Positions 24,865 through 33,639 of a stretch of DNA of 49,291 nt are shown one piece after another. A program made the position numbers and the translations under genes. The notes beneath the pieces are model-generated. The model saw only the letters and a program-made list of their open reading frames with translations. It was not told the DNA's origin and ran no database searches. Every line of letters starts with the position of its first letter. The first letter of the stretch is position 1. Source of the stretch: a bacterium. GTDB taxonomy: Bacteria > Armatimonadota > Abditibacteriia > Abditibacteriales > Abditibacteriaceae. The stretch is from contig SDZD01000050.1 in the NCBI GenBank assembly GCA_004172935.1, positions 1 through 49,291 on the forward strand, read 5' to 3'.

Positions 24865-26148
24865 ATGAACCACGAAAATACAATCAGCGCGCGAGGCATA
24901 TCGCGCCGAACTTTTCTTGCGACCACTGCTGGCGCGGGGGCTATCATGTTGTTGGGTTCGGCCTGTGCGCGTATGCAAAGCGGCGCCGCGAATGCGCAAG
25001 AAGGGGCGGGCGCCGAACTCGACCCGCGCGTGGCGGCTATCGTTGCCAGCACCATTGGCATCGACACGCACAACCATATCGATGTGCCACTTATTGCGGC
25101 CGATGTTCCCGGCCCCACTCTTGATTTGGCGGGCGAACTGAAAAAATCGGGCCTGTCGGCGATTTGTATGACCTTTGCCGTCGATTACCAGCGCCTCACC
25201 GAACTCGGTCAAGCCTACGACCGCTTCAAGAACGGGCTTGATTCGATGGATAAGCAGCTCGAATTGAACAAGATGAAGCGCGCCCTGAATGTGGACGACC
25301 TCAAAGCGGCTCACGATAAAGGTCAGCCAACCGTCGTCCAATCGGTGGAAGGAGGCCATTTCCTCGAAGGCAAGTTGGAGCGAGTTGCGGAAGCTTATGG
25401 GCGCGGGTTGAGGCATTTGGGCTTGCTCCATGACAACGACGCCTCGGTTCCTCTGGGCGACGTTTACACCAACCCGCCCCGCTATGGAGGCTTAACCGCG
25501 TTTGGTCGCGAAGTAATCGAGGAATGCGACCGATTGGGAATCCTCGTCGATATGGCGCACGCCAACGCCGAGACTTTGGCCGCTGCGCTCAAAGTCGCGA
25601 AAAACCCGGTGCTGGTTTCTCATACGGGCCTCGACACTCAATTGGGCGGCAACGAGATGATGGCGCGCATGATGCGCCCAAGGCTTATTTCCAAAGAACA
25701 GGCCAAGCTCGTAGCCGATGCCGGAGGCGTTATCGGCGTTTGGACTCACCTCGCCGATACCCCCGAAGAGTTCGCGAAGAACGTGCGTGCCTTGGTCGAA
25801 GTTATCGGCATCGATCACGTGTGCATCGGCACCGACACCAAGATGACTCCCGGCGGCGGGAGGCAAGGCGCCCCCGGTGGTCCCCAAGGTGCCCCTCAAG
25901 GCGTGCGCGGTGGTGGCACTGGTGGCCAAGGCCCTCAAAATGGTGGGCCGGGCAGGGGAGGACCCGGTGGTGGTCGGGGCGGCGGCGGAGATCGGACAAA
26001 TCAGGCGTGGGGCAACTCGAACGCGGGATTTTTTTACACCGTCGTCGATGCCATGCTGAAACAGGGCTTCACCCCCGAAGAAATCGGCAAAGTCGGTGGT
26101 GGCAACTTCTGCCGTATATTCGACAATGCGACAGCTACCCACGCCTGA
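24865..26148 (+). CDS. Tat-exported M19 (renal dipeptidase-like) metallopeptidase
   Basis: A 427-aa protein from the ATG at 24865, chosen because AAGAGG lies 7 nt upstream and the Tat leader ISRRTFLATTAGAGAIMLLG follows. Metal-site motifs: DTHNHIDVP (67-75), QSVEGGHFLEG, ILVDMAHANA, VLVSHTGLD and VCIGTDTK. M19 enzymes hydrolyse dipeptides and related amides with a two-zinc centre. Right after GTDTK is a Gly/Pro/Arg-rich insert of about 54 residues (roughly 328-381, DNA 25846-26005), which is not usual. The C-terminus then ends with EEIGKVGGGNFCRIF. It is divergent from the MarR-GNAT gene. Confidence 0.88.
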   Translation: MNHENTISARGISRRTFLATTAGAGAIMLLGSACARMQSGAANAQEGAGAELDPRVAAIVASTIGIDTHNHIDVPLIAADVPGPTLDLAGELKKSGLSAICMTFAVDYQRLTELGQAYDRFKNGLDSMDKQLELNKMKRALNVDDLKAAHDKGQPTVVQSVEGGHFLEGKLERVAEAYGRGLRHLGLLHDNDASVPLGDVYTNPPRYGGLTAFGREVIEECDRLGILVDMAHANAETLAAALKVAKNPVLVSHTGLDTQLGGNEMMARMMRPRLISKEQAKLVADAGGVIGVWTHLADTPEEFAKNVRALVEVIGIDHVCIGTDTKMTPGGGRQGAPGGPQGAPQGVRGGGTGGQGPQNGGPGRGGPGGGRGGGGDRTNQAWGNSNAGFFYTVVDAMLKQGFTPEEIGKVGGGNFCRIFDNATATHA

Positions 26149-26199
26149 AAGCCCAAAAACGTCAGGGAGCCATCAAGGGCGACCGCTACCCCGAAGCTC

Positions 26200-26736
26200 T
26201 CAAACGCATCGTCGCCTCTTGATAGCCTCTATCCTTCCCAATATGTGACCCACAATCTGGTCGGTATCTGCGCCCACGCTGTCGATGCGCTCGTCAAAGA
26301 TGTCGGATTCGAATGCTTCGACGCATTTGTAGGCCTGTTGGAAAGCCCATGTGCCTTCCTGCTGTTCACCTCGGCGTTTTAGCCTTTCATGGATAATTTC
26401 GACGGGAGCCGTCAGGCAGAAGTGCTGGAAATCGGTATCGACCCGTCTAAGGCCCTCGGTCACCTCAAGGAAATAATCCTCCCTCCATATTGTCATCGGG
26501 ATAATCAGAATCCTCTTGCGCTGCTCGATAAGCGCTTGTGCCGTAGCTGGCACCAATTTCCGCCATTCGGGATAATCCTGGAAATCCCCACTCCATTCGA
26601 TGGGCTTCAAGATGGCCCGGAGCATGAAGCCCACCTCCTCTGGATCATAAAGCAGCGAGTTGGGAAGCCTTTCTTGGAGCCTCTTCGCCGTGGTGGTCTT
26701 GCCAGCACCAAAGGCCCCATTAATAAATACGATCAT
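26200..26736 (-). CDS. AAA/P-loop ATPase, TmrB-like
   Basis: A 178-aa protein starting MIVFINGAFGAGKTTTAKRL, a Walker A motif directly at the N-terminus. LYDPEEVGFMLR, DFQDYPEWRKLV, IIPMTIWREDYF, HFCLTAPVEIIHERLKRRGE and TWAFQQAYKCVEAF follow, the pattern of TmrB-like P-loop proteins. TmrB in Bacillus confers tunicamycin resistance; whether this one does is unknown, as the family is broader. It is cytosolic, and convergent with the M19 gene. It may phosphorylate or bind a small antibiotic-like compound. Confidence 0.8.
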   Translation of the reverse strand: MIVFINGAFGAGKTTTAKRLQERLPNSLLYDPEEVGFMLRAILKPIEWSGDFQDYPEWRKLVPATAQALIEQRKRILIIPMTIWREDYFLEVTEGLRRVDTDFQHFCLTAPVEIIHERLKRRGEQQEGTWAFQQAYKCVEAFESDIFDERIDSVGADTDQIVGHILGRIEAIKRRRCV

Positions 26737-26795
26737 GCTTTCCCCTGATTATTACCGGATGAGTAAATCCCCCTTTTTCAGTTGGTCGTTGCTGT

Positions 26796-28022
26796 TTATT
26801 CATTCGGTAGAGTATTGATTTTCAATTTGGTGATGGTGCCTTGGTTCATCGCCAAAATCGCCGTTCCATCGGGCGAGAAAGCGAAGGCGCCATCGTCGGT
26901 GTAAGGTGAGCCAGGGGCAGCAGGAACTTGGAGCAGTTGTACCAGTTTTCCGCTTTGAGCATCGAGAATTTCGATGTCTCTCGCTCCGCGAAAACCGAGT
27001 GCGATCCATTTTTTATCGCTTGAGTAAAAGGCCGATTCGATGGTTGTTAACGGCCCTGCTCCATTGTCCCTTTTGACCGTGCCAGTGTGCGACCAAATCC
27101 GTTTTCCCGTGGTCGCGTCGACTTCCAACACATCGGTACCGTATTGGGTGCTGTTGATGAGCACTAACAAACGGTTCTCCGCGCCAAAAGCAGCAATCCG
27201 AGCGCGGCTGAACGGTAAAGTCCGCAGCAGTTTCCCATCGTTGGCGCGGCGGATTTCGGGGCGTGCGTAGGGAACATTGCTAAGATAAACCTGAGGTTGT
27301 ATCTCGTCTGAAGCTAGAAAACGACCCTGAGGCGAAAAGGCGAGTTTGGGGTCATTGAGTCGTGAGCCAGGGCTGCCTTTCCAACTCGCTTTTCGAGCGC
27401 CGGTTCGGGCGTCGAACAAAAAACCGGTGACATGTGTCGTGCTATTTTCGGTGTCGATAAATACTTCCCATAGCGCCAGAGTGCTGCCATCGGGTGAAAA
27501 AACGGGATGACTCAAACCATGAGGCGCCAGAGAGACGATCATTCCCGGTTCGGTTGGTTGGGCGTGGACAGACTCCGCTTCGCTCCGGCTCCACAGAGTT
27601 TTGCGAGTGGTAAGATCGACCACTCGAAAGCCATTTCCACTTTCGTTGAGCGCCAGAAGCGAACCATCTGGTGAAAGGGCCAACTCGCCTGGTGTGGAAG
27701 TCAGCGGCAATGAGGGCAAAGGATCCAGTGATTGGGCGTCCCAAAAGCGCGCTTCGAATCCCACCATTTGGTCGACATAACCACCATTACCATTGCCGTC
27801 TGCGTTGGTGACATCAAATCGCTCCAGCATTTGGATACCCGCAGTGATGAGACGCCCATCGCCTGAGAGTTGCGGGGCAATTGGTACGTCGATGAGTTTC
27901 CGATAAGGCGCCGCCGAAATGGAGGGACGTCTCACTCGCCACCATATGGCACCCACCAATGCAATAAAAAGTAATGGAGCCAGTAGAAGCACTGATGTTG
28001 CGCGTGTGTAGTGACGTTTCAT
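26796..28022 (-). CDS. Membrane-anchored beta-propeller protein
   Basis: A 408-aa protein from the ATG at 28022 (TTG at 28034 possible). A signal anchor (SVLLLAPLLFIALVGAIWW) is followed by WD40/YncE-like blades: LALSPDGSLLALNESGNGF, VFSPDGSTLALWEVF, LAFSPQGRFLASDEI and AFSPDGTAILAMN. The FSPDG motif is typical of lactonase/WD40-like propellers. Segments such as ATGKRIWSHTGTV resemble PQQ-type blades. It is probably exported or anchored with the propeller outside the cytoplasm, and no catalytic residues are evident. Confidence 0.75.
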   Translation of the reverse strand: MKRHYTRATSVLLLAPLLFIALVGAIWWRVRRPSISAAPYRKLIDVPIAPQLSGDGRLITAGIQMLERFDVTNADGNGNGGYVDQMVGFEARFWDAQSLDPLPSLPLTSTPGELALSPDGSLLALNESGNGFRVVDLTTRKTLWSRSEAESVHAQPTEPGMIVSLAPHGLSHPVFSPDGSTLALWEVFIDTENSTTHVTGFLFDARTGARKASWKGSPGSRLNDPKLAFSPQGRFLASDEIQPQVYLSNVPYARPEIRRANDGKLLRTLPFSRARIAAFGAENRLLVLINSTQYGTDVLEVDATTGKRIWSHTGTVKRDNGAGPLTTIESAFYSSDKKWIALGFRGARDIEILDAQSGKLVQLLQVPAAPGSPYTDDGAFAFSPDGTAILAMNQGTITKLKINTLPNE

Positions 28023-28219
28023 GGCAGGAGGCAATGCCTTGTTATTGTGCTATGTCCAATCCGTCAAATCGCCTTAAACACATCACTGACAGGAAAAGCA
28101 TTAACAGGCGTCCAACAAGAGACTACGTCACCAAGAAGAACTTTTGTACTTGTTTTTCCTTTTATTAACATAATGGGATTTATTTGTCTGAAGACGAAGC
28201 GGTTCCAGACTAAAAACAG

Positions 28220-28249
28220 AAGAGGGCGCACTGCTTAGTGCGCCCTCTT
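28220..28249 (-). terminator. Intrinsic terminator of the OsmC gene
   Basis: A 12-bp perfect stem (AAGAGGGCGCAC / GTGCGCCCTCTT), 6-nt loop, followed on the minus strand by CTGTTTTTAG. It lies 16 nt after the OsmC stop codon. Confidence 0.85.
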
Positions 28250-28265
28250 GGTGTATGCCTTTTCG

Positions 28266-28673
28266 TCAGGCCCACTCGAATGTGAGAGTCTTTTTCACGT
28301 CGGGGTGCAGCGACTTGGCGACGGGGCATGTCTGAGCTGCCGCTTCCAACTTGGTGCGATTCAATTCCGAAATGCCCGCTGGCATCGAGATGACGAGGGG
28401 GAGCGCCGCGACGCGGCGTGGCCCTTCACTGCTCATAATCTTATCGACGCGCGCGGTGGCGCCTGTCATATCGACTTCGAGGCGCCGCGCCATAATGCCC
28501 ATTGTCGTCAGGATGCAGGTGGCGAGCGCAGTCGCCAACAAATCGGTTGGCGAAAACGCTTCGCCCTTGCCCTGATTATCTTTGGGAGCGTCGGTTTGAA
28601 TCACGCTGCCCGAAGGCCCATGCGTCGCCTCGCAGTGCAAATCGCCCGTGTAAGAAATTTCGATGGATACCAT
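28266..28673 (-). CDS. OsmC/Ohr family peroxiredoxin
   Basis: A 135-aa protein. GEAFSPTDLLATALATCILT contains the first conserved Cys, and LEAAAQTCPVAKSLHPDV contains the second; these two Cys form the redox pair of the OsmC/Ohr family, which reduces organic hydroperoxides. Length is standard (about 135-145 aa). AAAGG lies 9 nt before the ATG. A strong intrinsic terminator follows. It probably helps against organic peroxides in the cytoplasm and fits the redox theme of the neighbourhood. Confidence 0.93.
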   Translation of the reverse strand: MVSIEISYTGDLHCEATHGPSGSVIQTDAPKDNQGKGEAFSPTDLLATALATCILTTMGIMARRLEVDMTGATARVDKIMSSEGPRRVAALPLVISMPAGISELNRTKLEAAAQTCPVAKSLHPDVKKTLTFEWA

Positions 28674-28767
28674 GTGTCTCGACCTTTGATCTGGAAAGGC
28701 GAGTGTAGGAAAGTTATTTGCTTAGCCGCCTAGTGACGCTGTACGTTAGCGCGGCGACGACTGACCT

Positions 28768-29157
28768 TTAACATGCATGAGCCTTGATACCTGCCTCTTC
28801 CGGCCATGCGAAGGCATGTTCATCGCTTTCTCCTTCGCGTTCGACAAGGCAGGGGTAGTCCTTCTCTAAAAGCAGTCGTAAATTCCCCTCGCCTGTGCTT
28901 TGCATCGTACTAAAGCCCGTTTCGGTGTTTTGCATCCATTCAAGCGCGTCATCATCGCGCACATAAAGCGTAATTTTTTGTGCTTCACAGGTGGCTGCTA
29001 AAAGTGGGGTTTGGTGGCAGCGTGCCACACAAATGAGCAGCTGAATGCCAGGAGCAAATTGAGTGTGACTCTCGACTTGGCCGTCGTGGAGAAGAGCCTC
29101 CATGTCCTTTTGGTCGAGACGAAAGCGTAATGAATTGTTGCGGATGCGCAGTTTCAT
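28768..29157 (-). CDS. DUF7009-like protein
   Basis: A 129-aa protein. The start (MKLRIRNNSLRFRLDQKDM) and the segment LRLLLEKDYPCLVEREGE match the pattern I remember for DUF7009 proteins, which begin MKIRIKGNSIRLRL and contain EKDFxCL. The C-terminus ends with an Asp/Glu-rich stretch (GESDEHAFAWPEEAG). Function unknown for the family. No operon partner: OsmC is 95 nt downstream on the same strand. There is no clear Shine-Dalgarno sequence. Confidence 0.65.
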   Translation of the reverse strand: MKLRIRNNSLRFRLDQKDMEALLHDGQVESHTQFAPGIQLLICVARCHQTPLLAATCEAQKITLYVRDDDALEWMQNTETGFSTMQSTGEGNLRLLLEKDYPCLVEREGESDEHAFAWPEEAGIKAHAC

Positions 29158-29413
29158 AATGACAAGTCACAAAATGAATCCCACGTCCCCTCTTTGTCTT
29201 GCCTTCATAAATTAAAATCAGATTTCGCCCCCGTCTTTAACAATACAAGCAGATCGACCGCGTTTTTGATTCGTTGCGCATTCTACTCCCAGTAGATGAT
29301 GAACACGAGAATTAACTTGTTCTTCATAGACAGACTTGCGCCGTTTGATAAGAAATAGTGTGTCTACGGTGCCTCCTAACTGTGTGATCTCCTCGCTATA
29401 AATCAGGAATTAT

Positions 29414-30049
29414 ATGAGACCATCTATTGCATTAGGGAATGTGAACTCTGCTCCCAGAGGTTTCTCCCTTATCGAAATCGTCATCGTCTTGGCGATTATC
29501 GGGATATTAGCGGCTTTTTTGTTCCCGGTTTTCACTCGTGCGCGGCGTGATGCCGATAAGACCACGTCCTCATCCAATTTACGCCAATGTTGGTTCGCTC
29601 TCCGCCATTATTCTGATGATTATGGTGGCGATGCTTTTATGCCTCCCTCCGATGTCGCAGAGAAGGTTTTGAAAAATTCGCCCACTTGTGACCCTAACGA
29701 CACCTGGAGAGCGAGTTGCAATGAAGTATTCGGACCACCTTTGATTGGCTCGTATGCCTATATTCGTTCTATTGAGGGGTTCTTCCCGCCAAATACGAAC
29801 CGCTGGAATAATTTCACCAGCAGAAATTGGACTCTCTTAGCGAGTATCTATTACGCTACCGATGTGCCTGCCCCTTTTCATGGTGACGTCCCGCCTCCCG
29901 TCCCAGGACGCTATCCGATGCCCGACCAGGTGCTTCGTCTGCGCCTTGATGGCTCTGTTCGTTCAGAGCGTCAATTTACCGCCAATGGAAAGCGCCGCCT
30001 GACATGGAGCGCTTTGCTTTTTAGCTCAAAACGCGAACCGAAAAAATAA
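29414..30049 (+). CDS. Prepilin-type pseudopilin-like protein
   Basis: A 211-aa protein with a canonical leader: SAPRGFSLIEIVIVLAIIGI. It has SSNLRQCWFALRHYSDDY, the NLRQ segment shared with the other two pseudopilins, but no H-X9-DG motif; near the C-terminus the segment LRLRLDGSVRSERQ holds only a DG. So it is a related but shorter variant. AGGA is upstream of the ATG. It lies 1 kb before the second STN-like gene, with one opposite-strand gene between, so the local pairing resembles that at 5908-8466. Confidence 0.85.
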   Translation: MRPSIALGNVNSAPRGFSLIEIVIVLAIIGILAAFLFPVFTRARRDADKTTSSSNLRQCWFALRHYSDDYGGDAFMPPSDVAEKVLKNSPTCDPNDTWRASCNEVFGPPLIGSYAYIRSIEGFFPPNTNRWNNFTSRNWTLLASIYYATDVPAPFHGDVPPPVPGRYPMPDQVLRLRLDGSVRSERQFTANGKRRLTWSALLFSSKREPKK

Positions 30050-30051
30050 AG

Positions 30052-30483
30052 TCAGGGCTTCCAAATCAGTTGGCTTTTGATTTCGGCCAGCTCTTTTAGC
30101 ATTTGCGGGATGTAGGTTTGGTCAAAGGTCTCAAAAGAAAAACACAGCCGACTCTGGCCCCCTGATTTGTCCCACGCTTCGCCTTGTGTTTCAAAGTTCC
30201 CCCTGCCATTTCCAGTAATCTCGAATTCCAGCTGGCCTTCGAGCGTTTGAAACTTGAGTGAACCTGACAAGTTGTTATAAAGCCTTTCTAAGTCGGCCTG
30301 TAAGATCAGAATTTCATTCACGAAGAATTGAGCTTTGTATCGGGCGATAAACCCACCAGCTTTTATCTCCACGCCAACATCTACCCAATCGTCGTAACGG
30401 GCGCCAGCGCTTTTGGGGGTATCTAAAACGTGAATTGTGAGATAGTCCCCTTTGCTTCCTGTCTTAATATTGAAGCTCAACAT
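30052..30483 (-). CDS. Hypothetical protein, WapI-immunity-like
   Basis: A 143-aa soluble protein. The spacing DDWVDVGVEIKAGGFIARYK and the C-terminal FETFDQTYIPQMLKELAEI resemble the WapI-type immunity family (W near residue 33, DQTYL-like segment at the end). The match is from memory and weak, and no toxin gene is adjacent. Its stop is two bases from the pseudopilin stop on the other strand. No Shine-Dalgarno sequence is evident before the ATG. Confidence 0.45.
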   Translation of the reverse strand: MLSFNIKTGSKGDYLTIHVLDTPKSAGARYDDWVDVGVEIKAGGFIARYKAQFFVNEILILQADLERLYNNLSGSLKFQTLEGQLEFEITGNGRGNFETQGEAWDKSGGQSRLCFSFETFDQTYIPQMLKELAEIKSQLIWKP

Positions 30484-30807
30484 GGTAATTGATGATGCCG
30501 TAAAAAGCCCGCGAGATGAAGCAACACAAGTCTCACTATGTTAACCAAAGCCAATCACGTTGTCGGCCCATCACTGTTGTCTCTCTACAACGTGGTTCCG
30601 AACAGCCGTTAAAATTTGCTGAGACAAGAAGCGCCTGAGTCGCCTGATATATAAATCTTAATTGCCCCGCTCTAATTAACAGCATGTTTCAGAACGCCCA
30701 CTTTTTTCTAAAAAATGGCCGGATGTAAAAAAATATACTTCTCTAGCGGTTTCAACCGCTAGAGAAATTTACATAAGCTGGATGTCGTGTTCGGAGGCCA
30801 TTTGTAT
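30484..30807. other. Divergent intergenic region with a 28-nt palindrome
   Basis: No gene seen. The palindrome at 30739-30766 is listed separately. ATGTAAAAAAATATAC at 30724-30739 resembles the AT-rich stretch upstream of the 5908 gene. GGAGG at 30793-30797 is the ribosome binding site of the 30808 gene. Confidence 0.5.
30739..30766. promoter_or_regulatory. 28-nt perfect palindrome upstream of the STN-like gene
   Basis: Arms TTCTCTAGCGGTT and AACCGCTAGAGAA are perfect 13-nt reverse complements around TC, 41 nt before the start codon. It could be an operator or an mRNA leader hairpin. A terminator of an upstream gene is unlikely, as the flanking gene on that side is divergent. Confidence 0.5.
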
Positions 30808-31734
30808 TTGAAGACGCTTCATCCCATATCCCCATCTATTGTTGCTGGTGCCCTACTATGTTTGTTGTGCGTAGGAGCCCAAGCCGACACCCCTTCTACT
30901 GTAATAGCCGCAAAAGCTACTAACGCGACCACAGCATCCAAGCGTGCCACGGGTTTGACTAGCCTTGTCATAGATTATGCGGAAGTACCACGTGGCGAGT
31001 CGGTGAAGTTGTTAGAGTCCAAGGTCAGTTTCCAAGTGAAGGACGCTTCGTTTTTAACGATATTGGACTCGGTGCTGTCGTCGGCGGGGACTTCGTGCCG
31101 CATTGAATGTCGTAGCGTCAAACCTATGAAGTTGACGCTCGAACTCAATGAAATGAAGGCTGGCCCATTGCTTGACCTTCTCGCCAAAGCAGGCGGTGTG
31201 AGGATGTGGGTTTTGCCAACCAAACTACTGCTAGCCTCTGAAAAATCGCTGACCGTTGAAGAAAAGAAAACAGCCAAGCTGTATGGCGTGCTGCTCACCA
31301 AAAACAACTTCCCCAAAGGCAGCGGTTTAGATAAAGTCGTCAAGGGGATCAATGTCTTGGATGTTGCCAATACAATTGTCTCCACGAATTTTGATAATAC
31401 CCCTTGGAGCAACTCATTCGACGACCTTAATCTTAGTACGAGTAAGACCTTTAGTATCGCGTCTTACCCGACCGATGATGCCTTTAAAGGACTTGTTAGC
31501 ACTGCTGTTTTGTCAGCTTCATTGAAAGATGTAAGTTTTGGAGATGTCTTGGCATTCGTTGCCCACAGCAATGGGTGTGAGCTATTCCTTCTGCCTGGCT
31601 CATTTCTGATCTGCGATCCGAACAACATACCGGCAAACCACAAAGATCAAGCGGTGCTTGCATTTTCAGGTTCTTCTACCAAGTTTGACTTCAATTCTGG
31701 CTCTTTTCTTGAGCCATCAGCTAAAGGTTCATAA
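30808..31734 (+). CDS. Exported STN-like protein
   Basis: A 308-aa protein if the TTG at 30808 is the start: GGAGG is 10 nt upstream and the product then begins with a signal peptide, MKTLHPISPSIVAGALLCLL, ending VGAQA. GTG at 30787 and TTG at 30802 are alternatives. A probable STN unit lies near residues 70-140 (VSFQVKDASFLTILDSVLSS; MKLTLELNEMKAGPLLDLLA). A second half-unit is near the C-terminus (ASLKDVSFGDVLAFVAHSNG). No secretin barrel is present. It is probably co-transcribed with the 31749 gene (14 nt apart). Confidence 0.65.
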   Translation: MKTLHPISPSIVAGALLCLLCVGAQADTPSTVIAAKATNATTASKRATGLTSLVIDYAEVPRGESVKLLESKVSFQVKDASFLTILDSVLSSAGTSCRIECRSVKPMKLTLELNEMKAGPLLDLLAKAGGVRMWVLPTKLLLASEKSLTVEEKKTAKLYGVLLTKNNFPKGSGLDKVVKGINVLDVANTIVSTNFDNTPWSNSFDDLNLSTSKTFSIASYPTDDAFKGLVSTAVLSASLKDVSFGDVLAFVAHSNGCELFLLPGSFLICDPNNIPANHKDQAVLAFSGSSTKFDFNSGSFLEPSAKGS

Positions 31735-31748
31735 TCCCATTTACCCCA

Positions 31749-32258
31749 ATGAAATATATGATTGTTAAATCGGCGTTTTTCGCCAAGTGCCTCGCGACAT
31801 CTGCTGCGCTCGCCATTTTTGTTGTTGCAATGCCTCTATCCCATGCTGACCCAACATTTAACCTTACGGGAGTAACACCCGCTAAGGCTACACCCCCTGC
31901 CGAAAAGCCATATATTAGCCCCGGCGTAACAATGAAAGTTGGAGGCGAAGGCACACGCACGGCAGACATTTCCAATTACAAGTGCTTGATAAAATACACC
32001 ATATCAAAAGATAACGCCCCAAATGCCGCATCGATTGTGTTCCAGGACTCGATAGATGTGTCGCCATATCAAACTACTTCTCTTAATAGAGAATGGGATG
32101 CCACAATAAATGATTTTGGGGATTATGGTGGCCTTTATTGGGTGAAAATAACTCCTATGAATGGTGTAGTACCAAGCAACAACTTTTTTTCAGATGGTAA
32201 AGACACGAGCTTTGTGATTGGGTACAAGCCTGGCATCCCCGGCGGACCTCTCGGCTGA
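31749..32258 (+). CDS. Secreted hypothetical protein
   Basis: A 169-aa protein with a signal peptide (AFFAKCLATSAALAIFVVAM, ending LSHA then DP). The mature part is rich in Thr, Pro and aromatic residues (SNYKCLIKYTISKDNAPNAA, DYGGLYWVKITPMN) and is probably beta-rich. Its end, GYKPGIPGGPLG, is Gly/Pro-rich. No family recognised. It is 14 nt behind the STN-like gene and is followed by a pair of hairpins. Confidence 0.6.
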   Translation: MKYMIVKSAFFAKCLATSAALAIFVVAMPLSHADPTFNLTGVTPAKATPPAEKPYISPGVTMKVGGEGTRTADISNYKCLIKYTISKDNAPNAASIVFQDSIDVSPYQTTSLNREWDATINDFGDYGGLYWVKITPMNGVVPSNNFFSDGKDTSFVIGYKPGIPGGPLG

Positions 32259-32421
32259 TAATACAGAATAAATAAATTTATTTTTCAAAGTAGCGTTTTT
32301 CTACTAGAAGGAGAAATCAACAACAATGTCCCATCCTTTGTGAGATATGGGATATTGTTGTCTTGTGTAAGAGTGACTTACGAATTGTAAGCGAAAAATT
32401 GAAAGCTACACAACGGTATGT

Positions 32422-32480
32422 CCCCAATCGAAACGACCATCTCGATTGGGGAATGGAGAGGCCTTTTAGGTCTCTCCATT
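32422..32480. terminator. Two adjacent hairpins between convergent genes
   Basis: CCCCAATCGA/TCGATTGGGG (32422-32451, 10-bp perfect stem) and AATGGAGAG/CTCTCCATT (32452-32480, 9 bp perfect, extendable to 12-13) abut with no gap. They separate the convergent secreted-protein and aldo-keto reductase genes. No clean T-run follows, so a bidirectional role is inferred. Confidence 0.6.
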
Positions 32481-32494
32481 CGGGCGCTTTGCAA

Positions 32495-33580
32495 TTACCA
32501 ACGGGGGCTGTCGTCGTCAGGAACCAGGAATATCTTCTGGCTTGGAACTCCGTTGACTGTCGCTCCTGCGTGGCTAATTGATGGGGCTTGAGCGAGGAAA
32601 TCGGCGGGGAAGTTGAGGACAGGCTTGGACGCATCGCTCAGAGAAGCGAGCTGCTCAGCGGTCAGTGTCAGTTCGAGCGCCTTGAGGTTGGTGTCGAGTT
32701 GCTCTTTGGTTCGCGCGCCGATGATGGTGCAGCTGAGGCCCTTTTGAGCCTGTAGCCATGCGAGGGCCACCGTCGAGGGGCTGGCGTCGCACTCGTCGGC
32801 GACTTTGGCGACGGCATCAATGATGTCGTACTGCTTTTCGCTGAGGTCGCCGATGAGTCCTCCGCGCAGTCCCTGCATCTTGGCGCCGTTGGCGCGTGTG
32901 TACTTGCCCGTGAGAGCGCCGCTCTTCAACGGACTCCACGCCAGCACGCCTAGCCCCATCTCCTCGGCCATCGGGGTCAGTTCGCCCTCGACGGTGCGCT
33001 GCATCAGCGAATACTCGATCTGCAAGGCGATCAGAGGGTTCCAGCCGCGAAAATGAGCCATCGTCTGCGCCTGAGCGACCTTCCACGCCGGGGCATCCGA
33101 GAAGCCGACATAGCGCACCTTGCCCGCCTTCACCAAATCATCCAACGCGCTCATCGTCTCTTCGATGGGGGTGAAGCGATCCCAGTTGTGCAGGTAGTAG
33201 AGGTCGATGTAGTCGGTCTGCAAGCGCCGCAGCGATTCATCGCACTGCGCCATAATGGCTTTTCGGCCCGCTCCACCGCCGTTCGGGTCGCCCGCGAACA
33301 GGTTCATGAAGAACTTCGTCGCGATAACCACACGGTCGCGCTGTCCTTTGCCCTGACGGAAAAAGTCGCCGATGATCTTTTCGGAGTGGCCGCGCGTGTA
33401 AGCGTTGGCGGTATCGAGGAAGTTGCCGCCCTGTTCCAGATATTGGCTAAGGATGGCTTCGGAGTCCTCGACGCTGGACCCGGCACTACCGAGGTCTTCC
33501 CCGAAGGTCATGGTTCCAAGGCAGAATGGGCTAACGCGAAGGCCAGAGCGGCCAAGTGTGAGATATGAATTGAGTGACAT
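32495..33580 (-). CDS. Aldo/keto reductase
   Basis: A 361-aa protein with the AKR active-site tetrad: Asp in LDTANAYTRGHSE, Tyr in the same segment, Lys in VVIATKFFMN and His in DLYYLHNWDRF. GDLSEKQYDIIDAVAKVADE and PSTVALAWLQAQKGLSCTII form the cofactor-binding part. NADPH-dependent reduction of aldehydes or ketones is expected; substrate unknown. It is 59 nt behind an SDR gene and probably in one operon under the twin GGAAC operators. Confidence 0.92.
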   Translation of the reverse strand: MSLNSYLTLGRSGLRVSPFCLGTMTFGEDLGSAGSSVEDSEAILSQYLEQGGNFLDTANAYTRGHSEKIIGDFFRQGKGQRDRVVIATKFFMNLFAGDPNGGGAGRKAIMAQCDESLRRLQTDYIDLYYLHNWDRFTPIEETMSALDDLVKAGKVRYVGFSDAPAWKVAQAQTMAHFRGWNPLIALQIEYSLMQRTVEGELTPMAEEMGLGVLAWSPLKSGALTGKYTRANGAKMQGLRGGLIGDLSEKQYDIIDAVAKVADECDASPSTVALAWLQAQKGLSCTIIGARTKEQLDTNLKALELTLTAEQLASLSDASKPVLNFPADFLAQAPSISHAGATVNGVPSQKIFLVPDDDSPRW

Positions 33581-33639
33581 GGTATCGTTGCTTTTTCAAA
33601 TTGAGTGCGCTCATTGAGGTGGTTAACACCAGAACCTCA

